Positions 16,515-27,454 of a stretch of DNA of 64,000 bases are shown piece by piece. The notes beneath the pieces were generated by a model that saw nothing but the letters and a program-made list of their open reading frames with translations, did not search any database and was not told the DNA's origin. The DNA is from Cellulosimicrobium cellulans (GTDB lineage Bacteria > Actinomycetota > Actinomycetes > Actinomycetales > Cellulomonadaceae): positions 186,001 through 250,000 of the forward strand of contig NZ_VEGH01000006.1 in assembly GCF_007679345.1 (NCBI RefSeq), written 5' to 3'. The translations under genes were made by a program, and so were the position numbers. Every line of letters begins with the position of its first letter. The stretch's first letter is position 1.

Positions 16515-18365
16515 TTGAAGATCAGGCGATTCAGCGCCGCGGCGGCCGCGGTGGCGGCGGGGGCCCTCGTGCTCACCGCGTGCTCCAGCCCGGCGCAGCA
16601 GAGCGAGATCGAGGAGACGACCTCGGTCAACGTCGGGTGGAACGAGCCCTTCCGCTCGACCAACAACCTGACGGCCAACGGCAACGCCACGACGAACGCG
16701 AACATCGTCTACCTGACGACCTCGTTCTTCAACTACTACGACGGCGACCTGAACCTCGCGAAGAACGAGGACTTCGGCACGTACGAGGTCGTCTCCGAGG
16801 ACCCGCTGACCGTCAAGTACACGGTCAACGAGGGCGTCACCTGGTCGGACGGCACCGCGGTCGACGCGGCGGACATGATCCTGTTCTGGGGCGCCCAGAA
16901 CGACAAGTTCGACACGGTCGCGGCCTCCGACGTGGAGACGGACGACGAGGGCAACGCCATCGTCGGCGACGGCCAGGTCTACTTCGACTCCTCCTCGCCG
17001 GCCATGACCGCCATCTCCGAGTTCCCGGAGATCGGCGACGACGGCCGCTCGGTCACGTACGTCTACGACACCCCGCGCTCCGACTGGGAGGTGTCGATGA
17101 ACCAGCCCAGCCCGGTCGCCGCCCACGTGGTCGGCAAGCTGGCGCTCGGCATCGACGACCCGGCCGAGGCCAAGCAGGCCGTCGAGGACGCGTTCGAGAA
17201 CAACGACGCCGCGGCGCTCGCGAAGATCGCGGACACCTGGACGAACGCGTTCAACTTCACCTCGCTGCCGGACGACCCGGACCTGTACCTCTCGTACGGC
17301 CCGTACGTCATCTCGGACTACGTCGAGAACCAGTACCTCACGCTGACCCGCAACGAGGACTACAACTGGGGCCCGGAGCCGAAGGTCGACTCGATCACGG
17401 TCCGCTACACCGAGGACCCGCTGGCGTCGGTGACCGCGCTGCAGAACGGTGAGGTCGACCTCATCGCCCCGCAGTCGTCCGTGGACGTCCTCGCGACGCT
17501 CGACGGCATCGACGGCGTCTCCTACACCTCGGCCCCCGAGGGCACCTACGAGCACGTCGACCTGACCTTCGACAACGGTGGCCCGTTCGACCCGGCGACC
17601 TACGGCGGCGACGCCGAGAAGGCCCGCAAGGTCCGCGAGGCGTTCCTCAAGACGATCCCGCGCCAGGAGATCATCGAGAAGCTCATCCAGCCGCTGCAGG
17701 AGGACGCCACCACCCGTGACTCCTTCCTCATCGTGCCGGGTGCCCCGAGCTACGACGAGGTCGTCGCCGGCAACGGCTCCGACGCCTGGGCCGACGTGGA
17801 CATCGAGGGCGCCAAGGCGCTGCTCGCCGAGGCCGGCGTGACCACCCCGGTCGACGTCCGCTTCCTGTACGGCAAGTCGAACGTGCGCCGCGCCAACGAG
17901 TTCCAGCTCATCTCGGCGTCCGCCTCGCAGGCCGGCTTCAACGTCATCGACAACGGTGACGACAACTGGGGCACGATCCTGGGCACCGGCACGTACGACG
18001 CGTCGCTGTTCGGCTGGCAGTCCACCAACACGTTCATCCTGAACGCCGAGGCGAACTACGTGACCGGCGGGCAGAACAACTACGGCGGCTACTCGAACCC
18101 CGAGGTCGACGCCCTGTGGGCCGAGGTCGCGACGAACACGGACGCCGACAAGGAGACCGAGCTCGCGATCCAGATCGAGCAGAAGCTCAACCAGGACGCC
18201 TTCGGCGTCAACATCTTCCAGTTCCCCGGCGTGGTCGCGCACCGCGACGTCCTCGAGGGCGTCTCGACCATCGCGCTCTCGCCGACGATCTTCTGGAACT
18301 ACTGGGACTGGGAGATCAGCGCGGACGACTCCATCGAGGCGCCGACGGCGACCGAGACCGAGTGA
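16515..18365 (+). CDS. Peptide ABC transporter substrate-binding lipoprotein
   Basis: A 616-residue family 5 solute-binding protein (SBP_bac_5; oligopeptide/dipeptide type). It is exported and lipid-anchored: the signal peptide KIRRFSAAAAAVAAGA leads to the lipobox LTAC at about residues 22-25. The mature protein contains GVTWSDGTAVDAADMI and KVREAFLKTIPRQEII, family-typical regions. The start is TTG 16515, because AGGAGG lies 4 nt upstream and the signal peptide begins exactly there; a GTG at 16488 would add nine unrelated residues. It is the first gene of the importer operon. A strong hairpin after its stop probably keeps its expression above that of the permeases. The ligand is most likely peptides, but not proven. 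Confidence 0.92.
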   Translation: MKIRRFSAAAAAVAAGALVLTACSSPAQQSEIEETTSVNVGWNEPFRSTNNLTANGNATTNANIVYLTTSFFNYYDGDLNLAKNEDFGTYEVVSEDPLTVKYTVNEGVTWSDGTAVDAADMILFWGAQNDKFDTVAASDVETDDEGNAIVGDGQVYFDSSSPAMTAISEFPEIGDDGRSVTYVYDTPRSDWEVSMNQPSPVAAHVVGKLALGIDDPAEAKQAVEDAFENNDAAALAKIADTWTNAFNFTSLPDDPDLYLSYGPYVISDYVENQYLTLTRNEDYNWGPEPKVDSITVRYTEDPLASVTALQNGEVDLIAPQSSVDVLATLDGIDGVSYTSAPEGTYEHVDLTFDNGGPFDPATYGGDAEKARKVREAFLKTIPRQEIIEKLIQPLQEDATTRDSFLIVPGAPSYDEVVAGNGSDAWADVDIEGAKALLAEAGVTTPVDVRFLYGKSNVRRANEFQLISASASQAGFNVIDNGDDNWGTILGTGTYDASLFGWQSTNTFILNAEANYVTGGQNNYGGYSNPEVDALWAEVATNTDADKETELAIQIEQKLNQDAFGVNIFQFPGVVAHRDVLEGVSTIALSPTIFWNYWDWEISADDSIEAPTATETE

Positions 18366-18407
18366 CGCACTGACCTGACGCTCCTCCCCGAGGAGCGACG
18401 CCGGCAC

Positions 18408-18436
18408 GGGGGTACCGCGGCCACCGCGGTACCCCC
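18408..18436 (+). terminator. Stem-loop between lipoprotein and permease genes
   Basis: GGGGGTACCGCGG and CCGCGGTACCCCC form a perfect 13-bp stem with a 3-nt loop. There is no T-run beyond GTTG. It may terminate part of the transcripts or protect the upstream mRNA end. Confidence 0.65.
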
Positions 18437-18531
18437 GTTGCCGTGCCCCTTCCAGTACCACAGCCGTACGGGTACCCACGGCCGACCCCGGCCCGGGCGC
18501 AGCACCCCTATCCGGAGTGCCTACACTTGCG

Positions 18532-18537
18532 CTTTGC
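18532..18537 (+). promoter_or_regulatory. Possible internal -10 box before oppB-like gene
   Basis: TACACT lies 32 nt before ATG 18570, after the stem-loop. It could give the permease genes a second promoter. Confidence 0.35.
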
Positions 18538-18569
18538 GAGTACCCCCCTTCCCGTGAGGCAAGGACCCC

Positions 18570-20186
18570 ATGGCCACCTCTGTGACGACCCGTGCCTCCG
18601 GCGCGCGCTCCGCGCCCGACGCACCGGTCACGGCGCGACGTTCCTGGTTCCGGAACGCGGCGCCCACCCTGACCTTCCTCGGTCGACGCCTCGTGTCGTC
18701 GGCGATCGTGCTGCTGGGAGCGACGTTCATCGTCTACATGCTCCTGGCGTACTCCCTGGACCCCCTCGAGGACCTGCGGACGAGCACGGCGCCGAACAAG
18801 GAGGCGCTGATCGCGGCCCGCACCATGGCGCTCGACCTGGACACGCCGCCCGTCATCCGCTACTTCAAGTGGCTCGGCGCGCTGTTCACCGGTGACCTCG
18901 GCTCCAGCTGGGTCTCCGGCCAGCCGGTCACCGCCCTGCTGGGCTCCGCGATCCCGAGCACCGTGCAGCTCGTCGCCGCGTCGACGCTGCTCGCCATCGG
19001 CCTGGGCGTCCTGGTCGGCATCGTGTCGGCCCTGCGCCAGTACACGCGGTTCGACTACAGCGTGACGTTCCTGTCGTTCGTCCTGTACTCGCTGCCCTCG
19101 TTCTGGGTCGCGGTGCTCCTCAAGCTCTGGGGCGCCATCGGCTTCAACGACTTCCTCGCGGACCCGACGGTCCCGCCGCTGTGGATCGCCCTGCTGTCCG
19201 TGATCTCGGGCGTGCTCTGGTCGTCGATCATCGGCGGCAGCACCCGCACCCGCTGGGTGTCGTTCGGTGCGGCGCTCGTCGCCACCGCCGGCGCGCTGCT
19301 GTTCATCTCGAACTCCGACTGGCTGCTGAACCCGAGCCTCGGCCTGGTGGGCGTGCTCGTCCTCGGCGTCGGCATCGCGTTCGGCGTGGTCGCGCTCAGC
19401 GCGGGCCTGGACAACCGCCGCGCCCTGTACGCCTCGCTGACCACGGTCGCGATCGGCGCCGCGCTGTACTACCCGCTGCAGTTCGCCTTCGTGAACGCGA
19501 CCTGGCTGCTGATCATCGGCCTGGCGATCGCGTCGGTCGTGGTCGGCCTGGTCGTCGGCTACCTGTTCGGCGGGTACGACCGGGCGGTCTCGATGCGGGC
19601 CGCGGCCGTCACCGCCGTGGGCGTGGGCGTGCTGATCTTCGTCGACCGCGTCATGGCGGTCTGGTACACGTACTCGAACGCGTCGGTGATCAACGGCCGC
19701 CCGATCGCGACGATCGGCTCGCAGACGCCCGGCCTGTCCGGCGACTTCTGGGTGGAGTCGCTCGACAAGTTCACGCACCTCGTGCTGCCGACGATCGCGC
19801 TGATCCTCATCTCGTTCGCGAGCTACACCCGGTACTCCCGGGCGAGCCTGCTCGAGGTGATGAACCAGGACTACATCCGCACCGCGCGGGCCAAGGGCCT
19901 CTCGGAGCGGGTCGTGACCACGCGGCACGCGTTCCGCAACGCGCTCATCCCGCTCGCCACCGTGGTGCCGCTGGACATCGCGGCCCTGTTCGGCGGCGCG
20001 ATCATCACCGAGCGCATCTTCGCGTGGAGCGGCATGGGCGCGCTGTTCATCAAGTCCCTGGGCGCCAAGGACGCGGACCCGATCATGGGGTACTTCCTCG
20101 TGACCGGCACCCTCCTCGTCCTCGCCAACATCGTGGTCGACTTCGTGTACGCGGCGCTCGACCCCCGGATCCGGGTGAACTCATGA
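18570..20186 (+). CDS. Peptide ABC permease, OppB/DppB-like, enlarged
   Basis: A 538-residue membrane subunit of the importer, against about 310-340 for typical DppB/OppB. The conserved parts are all present. The N-terminal span is FLGRRLVSSAIVLLGATFIV. A permease block follows (ALLGSAIPSTVQLVAASTLL to SLPSFWVAVLLKLW, ending near residue 187). The C-terminal block starts at H403 (HLVLPTIALILISFASYTRY) and includes the EAA loop (SLLEVMNQDYIRTARAKGL). Between K185 and H403 lie about 217 residues where most family members have some 50; the extra part contains about six hydrophobic segments. AAGGA lies 4 nt before the ATG. The next permease overlaps by 4 nt. Confidence 0.9.
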   Translation: MATSVTTRASGARSAPDAPVTARRSWFRNAAPTLTFLGRRLVSSAIVLLGATFIVYMLLAYSLDPLEDLRTSTAPNKEALIAARTMALDLDTPPVIRYFKWLGALFTGDLGSSWVSGQPVTALLGSAIPSTVQLVAASTLLAIGLGVLVGIVSALRQYTRFDYSVTFLSFVLYSLPSFWVAVLLKLWGAIGFNDFLADPTVPPLWIALLSVISGVLWSSIIGGSTRTRWVSFGAALVATAGALLFISNSDWLLNPSLGLVGVLVLGVGIAFGVVALSAGLDNRRALYASLTTVAIGAALYYPLQFAFVNATWLLIIGLAIASVVVGLVVGYLFGGYDRAVSMRAAAVTAVGVGVLIFVDRVMAVWYTYSNASVINGRPIATIGSQTPGLSGDFWVESLDKFTHLVLPTIALILISFASYTRYSRASLLEVMNQDYIRTARAKGLSERVVTTRHAFRNALIPLATVVPLDIAALFGGAIITERIFAWSGMGALFIKSLGAKDADPIMGYFLVTGTLLVLANIVVDFVYAALDPRIRVNS

Positions 20187-21250
20187 GCATCACTCCTCCC
20201 CTCGAGCCGAACGAGGGCATCACCGACCCGAAGGCCGCGGTCGAGAACACCGAGAACGCCATCGAGCTCAAGGAGGTCGAGGGCCTCTCGCAGGGCCGCA
20301 TCGTCCTGCGGCGCTTCCTGCGGCACCGCGGCGCGATGATCTCGGCCGTCGTGCTGGTCGCGGTCGTCGTCCTCGTGACGACGTCCATCGGCTGGGGCCC
20401 GATCCCCGGATGGTGGAAGTACGGCTACCGCGAGACCAGCGACATCGTGAACGCGGGCGGCGCCCCGACGATGGGCTTCGACGGCGGGTTCCACTTCGGC
20501 GAGCACCCGTTCGGCCAGGACAACATCGGCCACGACGGCTTCGCGCTCGTCATGCGCGGCACGCAGCAGTCGCTCACCGTCATGTTCGTGATCGGCCTCC
20601 TGTCGACCACGATCGGCGTCCTCGTCGGCGCGCTGGCGGGCTTCTTCCGCGGCCGCCTGGACGACCTGCTCATGCGGTTCACCGACATGATCATCACGAT
20701 CCCGGTCATCATGATCGGCGCCATCCTCGGCGTGCTGGTCGGCGGCGCGAACCCGTGGTCGCTGGCCATCGCGCTGTCGCTGGTGTCCTGGACGAACATG
20801 GCGCGTCTGGTGCGCGGGCAGTTCCTCACCCTGCGCGAGCGGGAGTTCGTGGACGCGGCCCGCGTGGCCGGCGCGTCGAACGCGCGGATCATGTTCAAGC
20901 ACATCCTGCCGAACGCGGTCGGCGTGATCATCGTCAACGCGACGCTGCTCATGGCCTCCGCGATCCTGCTGGAGACCGCGCTGTCCTACCTCGGCTTCGG
21001 CATCAGCAGCCCCGAGGTGTCGCTGGGTCAGCTCATCAACGAGTACCAGACCGCGTTCGCCACGCGGCCCTGGCTGTTCTGGTGGCCCGGCCTGTTCATC
21101 GTGACGATCGCGCTGTGCGTGAACTTCATCGGTGACGGCCTGCGCGACGCCTTCGACCCGCGGCAGCGGCGCATCCCGACCAAGCGGGCCCTGGCGAAGG
21201 CGGACGCCCGCAAGGCCCGCGCCCAGGCCCGGGCCGCGGCGCGAGCCTGA
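20183..21250 (+). CDS. Peptide ABC permease, OppC/DppC-like
   Basis: A 355-residue second membrane subunit. It has a cytoplasmic N-terminus of about 48 residues, a first span RGAMISAVVLVAVVVLVTTS, a periplasmic loop with GEHPFGQDNIGHDGFALV (the usual GTDxxGRD-like region) and five more spans. The EAA loop reads LREREFVDAARVAGASNARI. The C-terminus is a Lys/Ala/Arg-rich helix. ATG 20183 overlaps the stop of the OppB-like gene (ATGA). The operon then breaks: an antisense PH-domain gene sits before the ATPase gene. Confidence 0.92.
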   Translation: MSITPPLEPNEGITDPKAAVENTENAIELKEVEGLSQGRIVLRRFLRHRGAMISAVVLVAVVVLVTTSIGWGPIPGWWKYGYRETSDIVNAGGAPTMGFDGGFHFGEHPFGQDNIGHDGFALVMRGTQQSLTVMFVIGLLSTTIGVLVGALAGFFRGRLDDLLMRFTDMIITIPVIMIGAILGVLVGGANPWSLAIALSLVSWTNMARLVRGQFLTLREREFVDAARVAGASNARIMFKHILPNAVGVIIVNATLLMASAILLETALSYLGFGISSPEVSLGQLINEYQTAFATRPWLFWWPGLFIVTIALCVNFIGDGLRDAFDPRQRRIPTKRALAKADARKARAQARAAARA

Positions 21251-21254
21251 CGTG

Positions 21255-21869
21255 TCAGAGCGCCACGGTCAGCACGCTGGCCGCGATCAGCACGGCGATC
21301 GCGGCCAGCGTGCCGGCGTGCCAGCGCACCCGCGGGGTGGCGCGCTCGAGGCGCGGGTCGTCCAGGACGCCCGCGTCGCGCAGCTCCTCCCAGCGGCGGC
21401 GCACGATGATGGCCGCCTGGCCGGAGGCGCTCGACGCGAGGTCGCCGGGGCGCACGGTCCCGCCGGGGCCGTAGGTCGAGCCCGGCAGGTCCGCGACGTC
21501 CGCCTTGCCGGAGGTCGCCACGCGCGTGCGGCCGGGCGCCGGCGCGGCCCAGGCGGCGTAGTCGCCGTAGGCGGTGTGCAGCGTGAGCGCGTAGCGGGTG
21601 TCGACCCGCTGGATCGTCGGCCAGGGCAGCTCGATCGTCCGGGTGACGTTCCTGAGCTCGACGCCCGCGGGGCTGACCAGCACGGCCGGACGCCAGTAGG
21701 CGGCCCACACCCACAGCACCACCAGCACCACCGGTGCCACGTAGGGCCACGTCGCCCCCGCGTCGGCCACCAGCCCGGTCACCAGGCCGCCGAGGCCCAG
21801 GACCGCCACGACCACCGCCAGCACCCGGCCGAAGGCCGGTCTGTACTCCACCACGTCCGCCGAGACCAT
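21255..21869 (-). CDS. PH-domain membrane protein, antisense within operon
   Basis: A 204-residue protein with two N-terminal membrane helices (about residues 13-55) and a bacterial PH-like domain (VLVSPAGVELRNVTRTIELP, WPTIQRVDTRYALTLHTAYG). A C-terminal hydrophobic helix (TLAAIAVLIAASVLTVAL) ends it. PH-domain proteins of this type are common in actinobacteria and have no known function. It lies on the opposite strand between the permease and ATPase genes of the importer. The start ATG 21869 has GACGAT 6 nt upstream, a near match to the leaderless box. Its stop is only 4 bp from that of the OppC-like gene. Confidence 0.8.
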   Translation of the reverse strand: MVSADVVEYRPAFGRVLAVVVAVLGLGGLVTGLVADAGATWPYVAPVVLVVLWVWAAYWRPAVLVSPAGVELRNVTRTIELPWPTIQRVDTRYALTLHTAYGDYAAWAAPAPGRTRVATSGKADVADLPGSTYGPGGTVRPGDLASSASGQAAIIVRRRWEELRDAGVLDDPRLERATPRVRWHAGTLAAIAVLIAASVLTVAL

Positions 21870-21962
21870 GCGGCCATCGTCCCAGACCAGCGGACGTCCG
21901 CCCCTCTCGACGTCGCGCGGCCCGCACACATCGGGTCGTCCCACGGAAGGATCTCGTGAACC

Positions 21963-23894
21963 GTGACCACTGACTACGCCACCAGCCCGGGGGCACCCGC
22001 GGCCGACGCCAAGGCGCCGATCCTCGAGGTCCGCGACCTGCGCGTCGAGTTCTTCGTCGACGGCGAGTGGTTCCCGGCGGCCCAGGACGTGTCCTACGAC
22101 GTCCGCCCGGGCGAGGTCCTCGCGATCGTCGGCGAGTCCGGCTCCGGCAAGACGCAGTCGTCGATGTCGCTGATCGGCCTGCTGCCGCCGAACGGCCGCG
22201 CGGAGGGCTCCGCCAGGCTCGCGGGCCGGGAGCTGCTCGGCCTCACCCACAAGCAGCTGAGCAAGGTCCGCGGCAAGGACGTCTCGGTCATCTTCCAGGA
22301 GCCGATGACGGCGCTGAACCCGGTCTACACCGTCGGGTTCCAGATCGTCGAGACGCTCCGCGTGCACTTCGACATGACGCCGAAGCAGGCCCGCGCCCGC
22401 GCGATCGAGCTGCTGCGCATGGTCGACCTGCCGAACCCGGAGGAGTCGGTCGACAAGTACCCGCACCAGCTCTCCGGCGGTCAGCGCCAGCGCGCGATGA
22501 TCGCCCAGGCGCTCGCCTGCGAGCCCAAGCTGCTCATCGCCGACGAGCCGACGACCGCGCTCGACGTGACGGTCCAGGCCGAGATCCTCAAGCTGATGCG
22601 CGACCTGCGGCACCGCGTCGACGCCGGCATCATCCTCATCACCCACGACATGGGCGTGGTCGCGGACCTGTCGGACCGCGTCATGGTGATGAAGAACGGC
22701 CGCGTGGTCGAGTCGGGCTCGGCCGACGAGGTCTTCAACCGCCCGCAGCACGAGTACACGCGCCAGCTGCTGGACGCCGTCCCGCACCTCGGCTCGGAGA
22801 CCTTCGCCGCGTCCGGCCTGCACGGCGAGCACCCCGTCGCCGCCGCCGAGGGCACGGCGGCGCTGCACGTCTCGGAGCGGCCGCTCGGCCAGCCCCTGCC
22901 GCGGCCGGGCGTCCTGGACGCCGCGCAGACCGGCTACGCGCTCGAGGCGAAGGGCCTCGTCATCGAGTACCCGGGCCGCGGCCGCGTGCCCGCCTTCCGG
23001 GCGATCAACGGCATCGACCTGTCCATCGGGAAGGGCGAGGTCGTCGGTCTCGTCGGTGAGTCGGGCTCCGGCAAGACCACCGTCGGCCGTGCCGCGGTCG
23101 GCCTGCTGCCGGTCGCCGGCGGCTCGCTCTCGGTCAACGGCGTCGAGCTGGCCGGCATCAAGCCGAAGGACCTGCGCGCCGTCCGCCAGGACGTCTCGAT
23201 CGTGTTCCAGGACCCGGGCTCCTCGCTGAACCCGCGCCTGCCGATCGGCGAGTCCATCGGCGAGCCGCTCAAGCTGCACAAGATCGCCTCGGGCGCCGAC
23301 CTGGACCGCCGGGTCGAGTCCCTGCTGGACCGGGTGCACCTGCCCCGCGCCATGCGGAACCGCTACCCGCACGAGCTGTCCGGCGGCCAGCGCCAGCGCG
23401 TCGGCATCGCCCGCGCCCTGGCCCTGTCGCCCAAGCTGCTCATCGCCGACGAGCCGACGTCCGCGCTCGACGTGTCGGTCCAGGCGCGGGTGCTGGAGCT
23501 GTTCCAGGAGCTGCAGCGCGAGTACGGGTTCGCCTGCCTGTTCATCAGCCACGACCTCGCGGTCGTCGAGATCCTGTCCAACCGGATCGCCGTGATGAGC
23601 AAGGGCGACCTGGTCGAGGTCGGCCCGCGCGAGCAGATCCTGCGCGCGCCGCAGCAGGACTACACCCGGCGCCTGCTCGCCGCGGTGCCCGTGCCGAACC
23701 CGGCCGAGCAGAAGCTGCGCCGCGAGGAGCGGGACCGGCTGCTCGCCGCGGCCGCGCCCGCCGGCACCTCGGCCGCCGAGTCGGCCGTGGCCGACGGGCA
23801 GCGCGTCCAGGCGTTCGAGGACGAGCAGGTCACCAACGCGGGCCGGTACGACGGCAACCTCCGCCCCCGGGGCGGCGGCGACGGGTCGGTCTGA
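21963..23894 (+). CDS. Fused peptide ABC ATPase (OppD-OppF type)
   Basis: A 643-residue protein with two complete ABC domains in one chain, replacing the usual separate DppD and DppF. Domain 1 has Walker [12 protein letters not shown] at residue 57, signature [15 protein letters not shown] and Walker [14 protein letters not shown]. Domain 2 has Walker [12 protein letters not shown] at residue 365, signature [15 protein letters not shown] and [13 protein letters not shown]. Each domain carries the C-terminal peptide-importer extension ([34 protein letters not shown]). The start is GTG 21963 with GGAAGG 12 nt upstream, a loose spacing. It would energise the two permeases upstream although the PH-domain gene intervenes. 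Confidence 0.93.
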   Translation: MTTDYATSPGAPAADAKAPILEVRDLRVEFFVDGEWFPAAQDVSYDVRPGEVLAIVGESGSGKTQSSMSLIGLLPPNGRAEGSARLAGRELLGLTHKQLSKVRGKDVSVIFQEPMTALNPVYTVGFQIVETLRVHFDMTPKQARARAIELLRMVDLPNPEESVDKYPHQLSGGQRQRAMIAQALACEPKLLIADEPTTALDVTVQAEILKLMRDLRHRVDAGIILITHDMGVVADLSDRVMVMKNGRVVESGSADEVFNRPQHEYTRQLLDAVPHLGSETFAASGLHGEHPVAAAEGTAALHVSERPLGQPLPRPGVLDAAQTGYALEAKGLVIEYPGRGRVPAFRAINGIDLSIGKGEVVGLVGESGSGKTTVGRAAVGLLPVAGGSLSVNGVELAGIKPKDLRAVRQDVSIVFQDPGSSLNPRLPIGESIGEPLKLHKIASGADLDRRVESLLDRVHLPRAMRNRYPHELSGGQRQRVGIARALALSPKLLIADEPTSALDVSVQARVLELFQELQREYGFACLFISHDLAVVEILSNRIAVMSKGDLVEVGPREQILRAPQQDYTRRLLAAVPVPNPAEQKLRREERDRLLAAAAPAGTSAAESAVADGQRVQAFEDEQVTNAGRYDGNLRPRGGGDGSV

Positions 23895-23916
23895 CCCGCA
23901 CCCGCAGCCCGTCCCC

Positions 23917-23957
23917 CGCGCGCCCCGGCACGACCCCTCCTCGTGCCGGGGCGCGCG
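23917..23957 (+). terminator. Strong hairpin after the peptide ABC operon
   Basis: A perfect 17-bp GC-rich stem (CGCGCGCCCCGGCACGA with its complement) and a 7-nt loop begin 22 bp after the ATPase stop. No T-run follows. It is the likely operon terminator. Confidence 0.75.
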
Positions 23958-23963
23958 TGCGCG

Positions 23964-23969
23964 TACAAT
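23964..23969 (+). promoter_or_regulatory. Predicted -10 box of typA
   Basis: TACAAT, close to the TATAAT consensus, lies 64 nt before ATG 24034, giving a leader of roughly 57 nt. Confidence 0.5.
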
Positions 23970-24033
23970 CGATCGGCGCTCGACGTCGTCGCGCCCCTCA
24001 TCTCCCCACTTCCTCGCGGAAACGAGTCCTGAC

Positions 24034-25971
<1,938 letters not shown>

Positions 25972-25981
25972 CGCCGCCCGC

Positions 25982-27043
25982 ATGACCGACGCCGCGAGCA
26001 CGCCGACCCGCACGGGTGGCGTGCTCGCGGTGCACGCGCACCCGGACGACGAGACGCTGTCGACCGGGGCGCTGCTCGCGACCTGGGCGTCGGCCCGCCT
26101 CCCCGCGACGGTGGTGACGTGCACCCGCGGCGAGCGCGGCGAGGTGATCGGCGCCGCGCTGGCGGCCCTGGAGGGCGACGGCGAGGCCCTCGCGCGGCAC
26201 CGCGAGAGCGAGCTGGCGGCGGCGGTGGGCGCTCTGGGCGCCACCCAGCACTTCCTCGACGCCCTCCCGCTCCCCGCCGACCTCGCCGAGGTCGCAGAAG
26301 ATGCCGCCTTCGCGGCTCGGGCAGCGACATCTTCTGCCGTCTCGGCGGGCGATCCGGCCGGGGGAGGCGCGGTCGGTGCGCGGTACCAGGACTCCGGGAT
26401 GGCCTGGGTCGGGGCCGGACGCGCCGGTGCCGCGGGGGAGGTGCCCGCGGGGGCGCTCGTCGCCGTGCCGCTCGACGTCGCGGCCGGGCGGCTGGCCGGG
26501 CTGCTGCGGGAGCGGCGGCCGGACCTGGTCGTGACCTACGAGCCGGGCGGCGGGTACGGGCACCCGGACCACGTGCGCGCGCACGCGATCACGATGCGGG
26601 CGGTGGAGCTGGCCGTGGCGGCCGCCGCCGACGGCTGGGCGCCCGCCGTCGCCTGGGCGGTCGCGCCCGCGGCCGCCCTGCGCGCGGGATACGCCGCCCT
26701 GGCGACCGACCCGGGCGCCCGGGCGGCGCTGGCGGCCGCCGCCGACGACCGCCGCGCGACCCGGGAGGCCCCGCTGGCCCTGCCGGACCCGGCGGGCCCG
26801 CTCCCGTCGGTCGCGACCGACGCGCCCGTGGACCTGGCCGTCGCGGTGCTGCCGGTCCGGGACCGCGTGCTCGCCGCGCTGCGCGCCCACGCCACCCAGG
26901 TCCAGGCCGTCACGCCGCTCGCCCACCCGGACGCCGTGGCCTGCTACGCCCTGTCGAACCTCGTGCTCACCCCGGTCCTGCCGACGGAGTCGTACGCCTG
27001 GGCCCCGGGCCGCGCCCCGGCCGCCCCCCTCCCGCTGCCCTGA
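25982..27043 (+). CDS. mshB: PIG-L deacetylase, MshB-like
   Basis: A 353-residue zinc deacetylase of the PIG-L/LmbE family. It probably acts as MshB, which deacetylates GlcNAc-inositol in mycothiol synthesis. The zinc motif is AVHAHPDDETLSTG (HPDD near residue 20), with further ligands in GGGYGHPDHVRAHAI. The family-typical RYQDSGMAWVG follows a low-complexity insert at about residues 104-128 that contains a DNA inverted repeat. The C-terminal HATQVQAVTPLAH and SYAWAPG also fit MshB. Mycothiol conjugate amidase (Mca) is the main alternative. It is close enough to typA to be co-transcribed, and no ribosome site is obvious. Confidence 0.82.
   Translation: MTDAASTPTRTGGVLAVHAHPDDETLSTGALLATWASARLPATVVTCTRGERGEVIGAALAALEGDGEALARHRESELAAAVGALGATQHFLDALPLPADLAEVAEDAAFAARAATSSAVSAGDPAGGGAVGARYQDSGMAWVGAGRAGAAGEVPAGALVAVPLDVAAGRLAGLLRERRPDLVVTYEPGGGYGHPDHVRAHAITMRAVELAVAAAADGWAPAVAWAVAPAAALRAGYAALATDPGARAALAAAADDRRATREAPLALPDPAGPLPSVATDAPVDLAVAVLPVRDRVLAALRAHATQVQAVTPLAHPDAVACYALSNLVLTPVLPTESYAWAPGRAPAAPLPLP
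26294..26337. repeat. Inverted repeat inside mshB
   Basis: GCAGAAGATG (26294-26303) and CATCTTCTGC (26328-26337) are perfect 10-bp complements 24 bp apart, less GC-rich than the surrounding gene. They encode a variable Ala-rich segment (EVAEDAAFAARAATSSAVS). The length keeps the reading frame. Confidence 0.7.
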
Positions 27044-27054
27044 GCGGCGCGGGG

Positions 27055-27060
27055 TAGCCT
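27055..27060 (+). promoter_or_regulatory. Predicted leaderless -10 box
   Basis: TAGCCT, 7 nt, then GTG 27068. Confidence 0.5.
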
Positions 27061-27067
27061 GGCGCGC

Positions 27068-27454
27068 GTGCAGCCCCTGTCGACCCGGATGGTCCTCCGC
27101 GCCCTCGGCGCCCTGCTGCTCGGCGTCCTGGTCGGGACCGTCGGCACCGTGATGCACCGCTCGGTGCGCCCCTGGGGCGTGGTCGTCTGCCTGCTGCTGG
27201 TGCTCGCCGCCGCCGTGACCGTGCGCGCCTGGGGCGGCTGGGTCGCCTCGGTCGGGCTCCTGGTCGGGCTGTTCGGCAGCGTGCAGGTGCTGTCGGGGTT
27301 CGGCCCGGGCGGGGACGTGCTGGTGCCGGGCGGGGACGCCGCCCTCGGCTGGACGTGGGCGCTCGGCGCGCTGGCGGTGGCCCTCGCCGTGTCGCTCGCG
27401 CCGCGCCGCTGGTTCGCGGACGTGCCGCTGCGCCGCCGCCCGAGCGCCCCGTGA
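27068..27454 (+). CDS. Small integral membrane protein, unknown
   Basis: A 128-residue protein of four hydrophobic segments (about 10-30, 34-52, 57-77 and 92-110) with a basic C-terminus RRWFADVPLRRRPSAP. It resembles the small membrane proteins that follow mshB in many actinobacteria (DUF6113-like by memory, not checked). A TAGCCT box 7 nt before GTG 27068 sets the start. The flavin reductase gene overlaps its stop by 4 nt (GTGA). Function unknown. Confidence 0.8.
   Translation: MQPLSTRMVLRALGALLLGVLVGTVGTVMHRSVRPWGVVVCLLLVLAAAVTVRAWGGWVASVGLLVGLFGSVQVLSGFGPGGDVLVPGGDAALGWTWALGALAVALAVSLAPRRWFADVPLRRRPSAP

Noticed and set aside
16335-19928. 1197-residue open frame on the minus strand
   Set aside because: It is a shadow of the peptide-binding protein and permease genes, with no recognisable domain.
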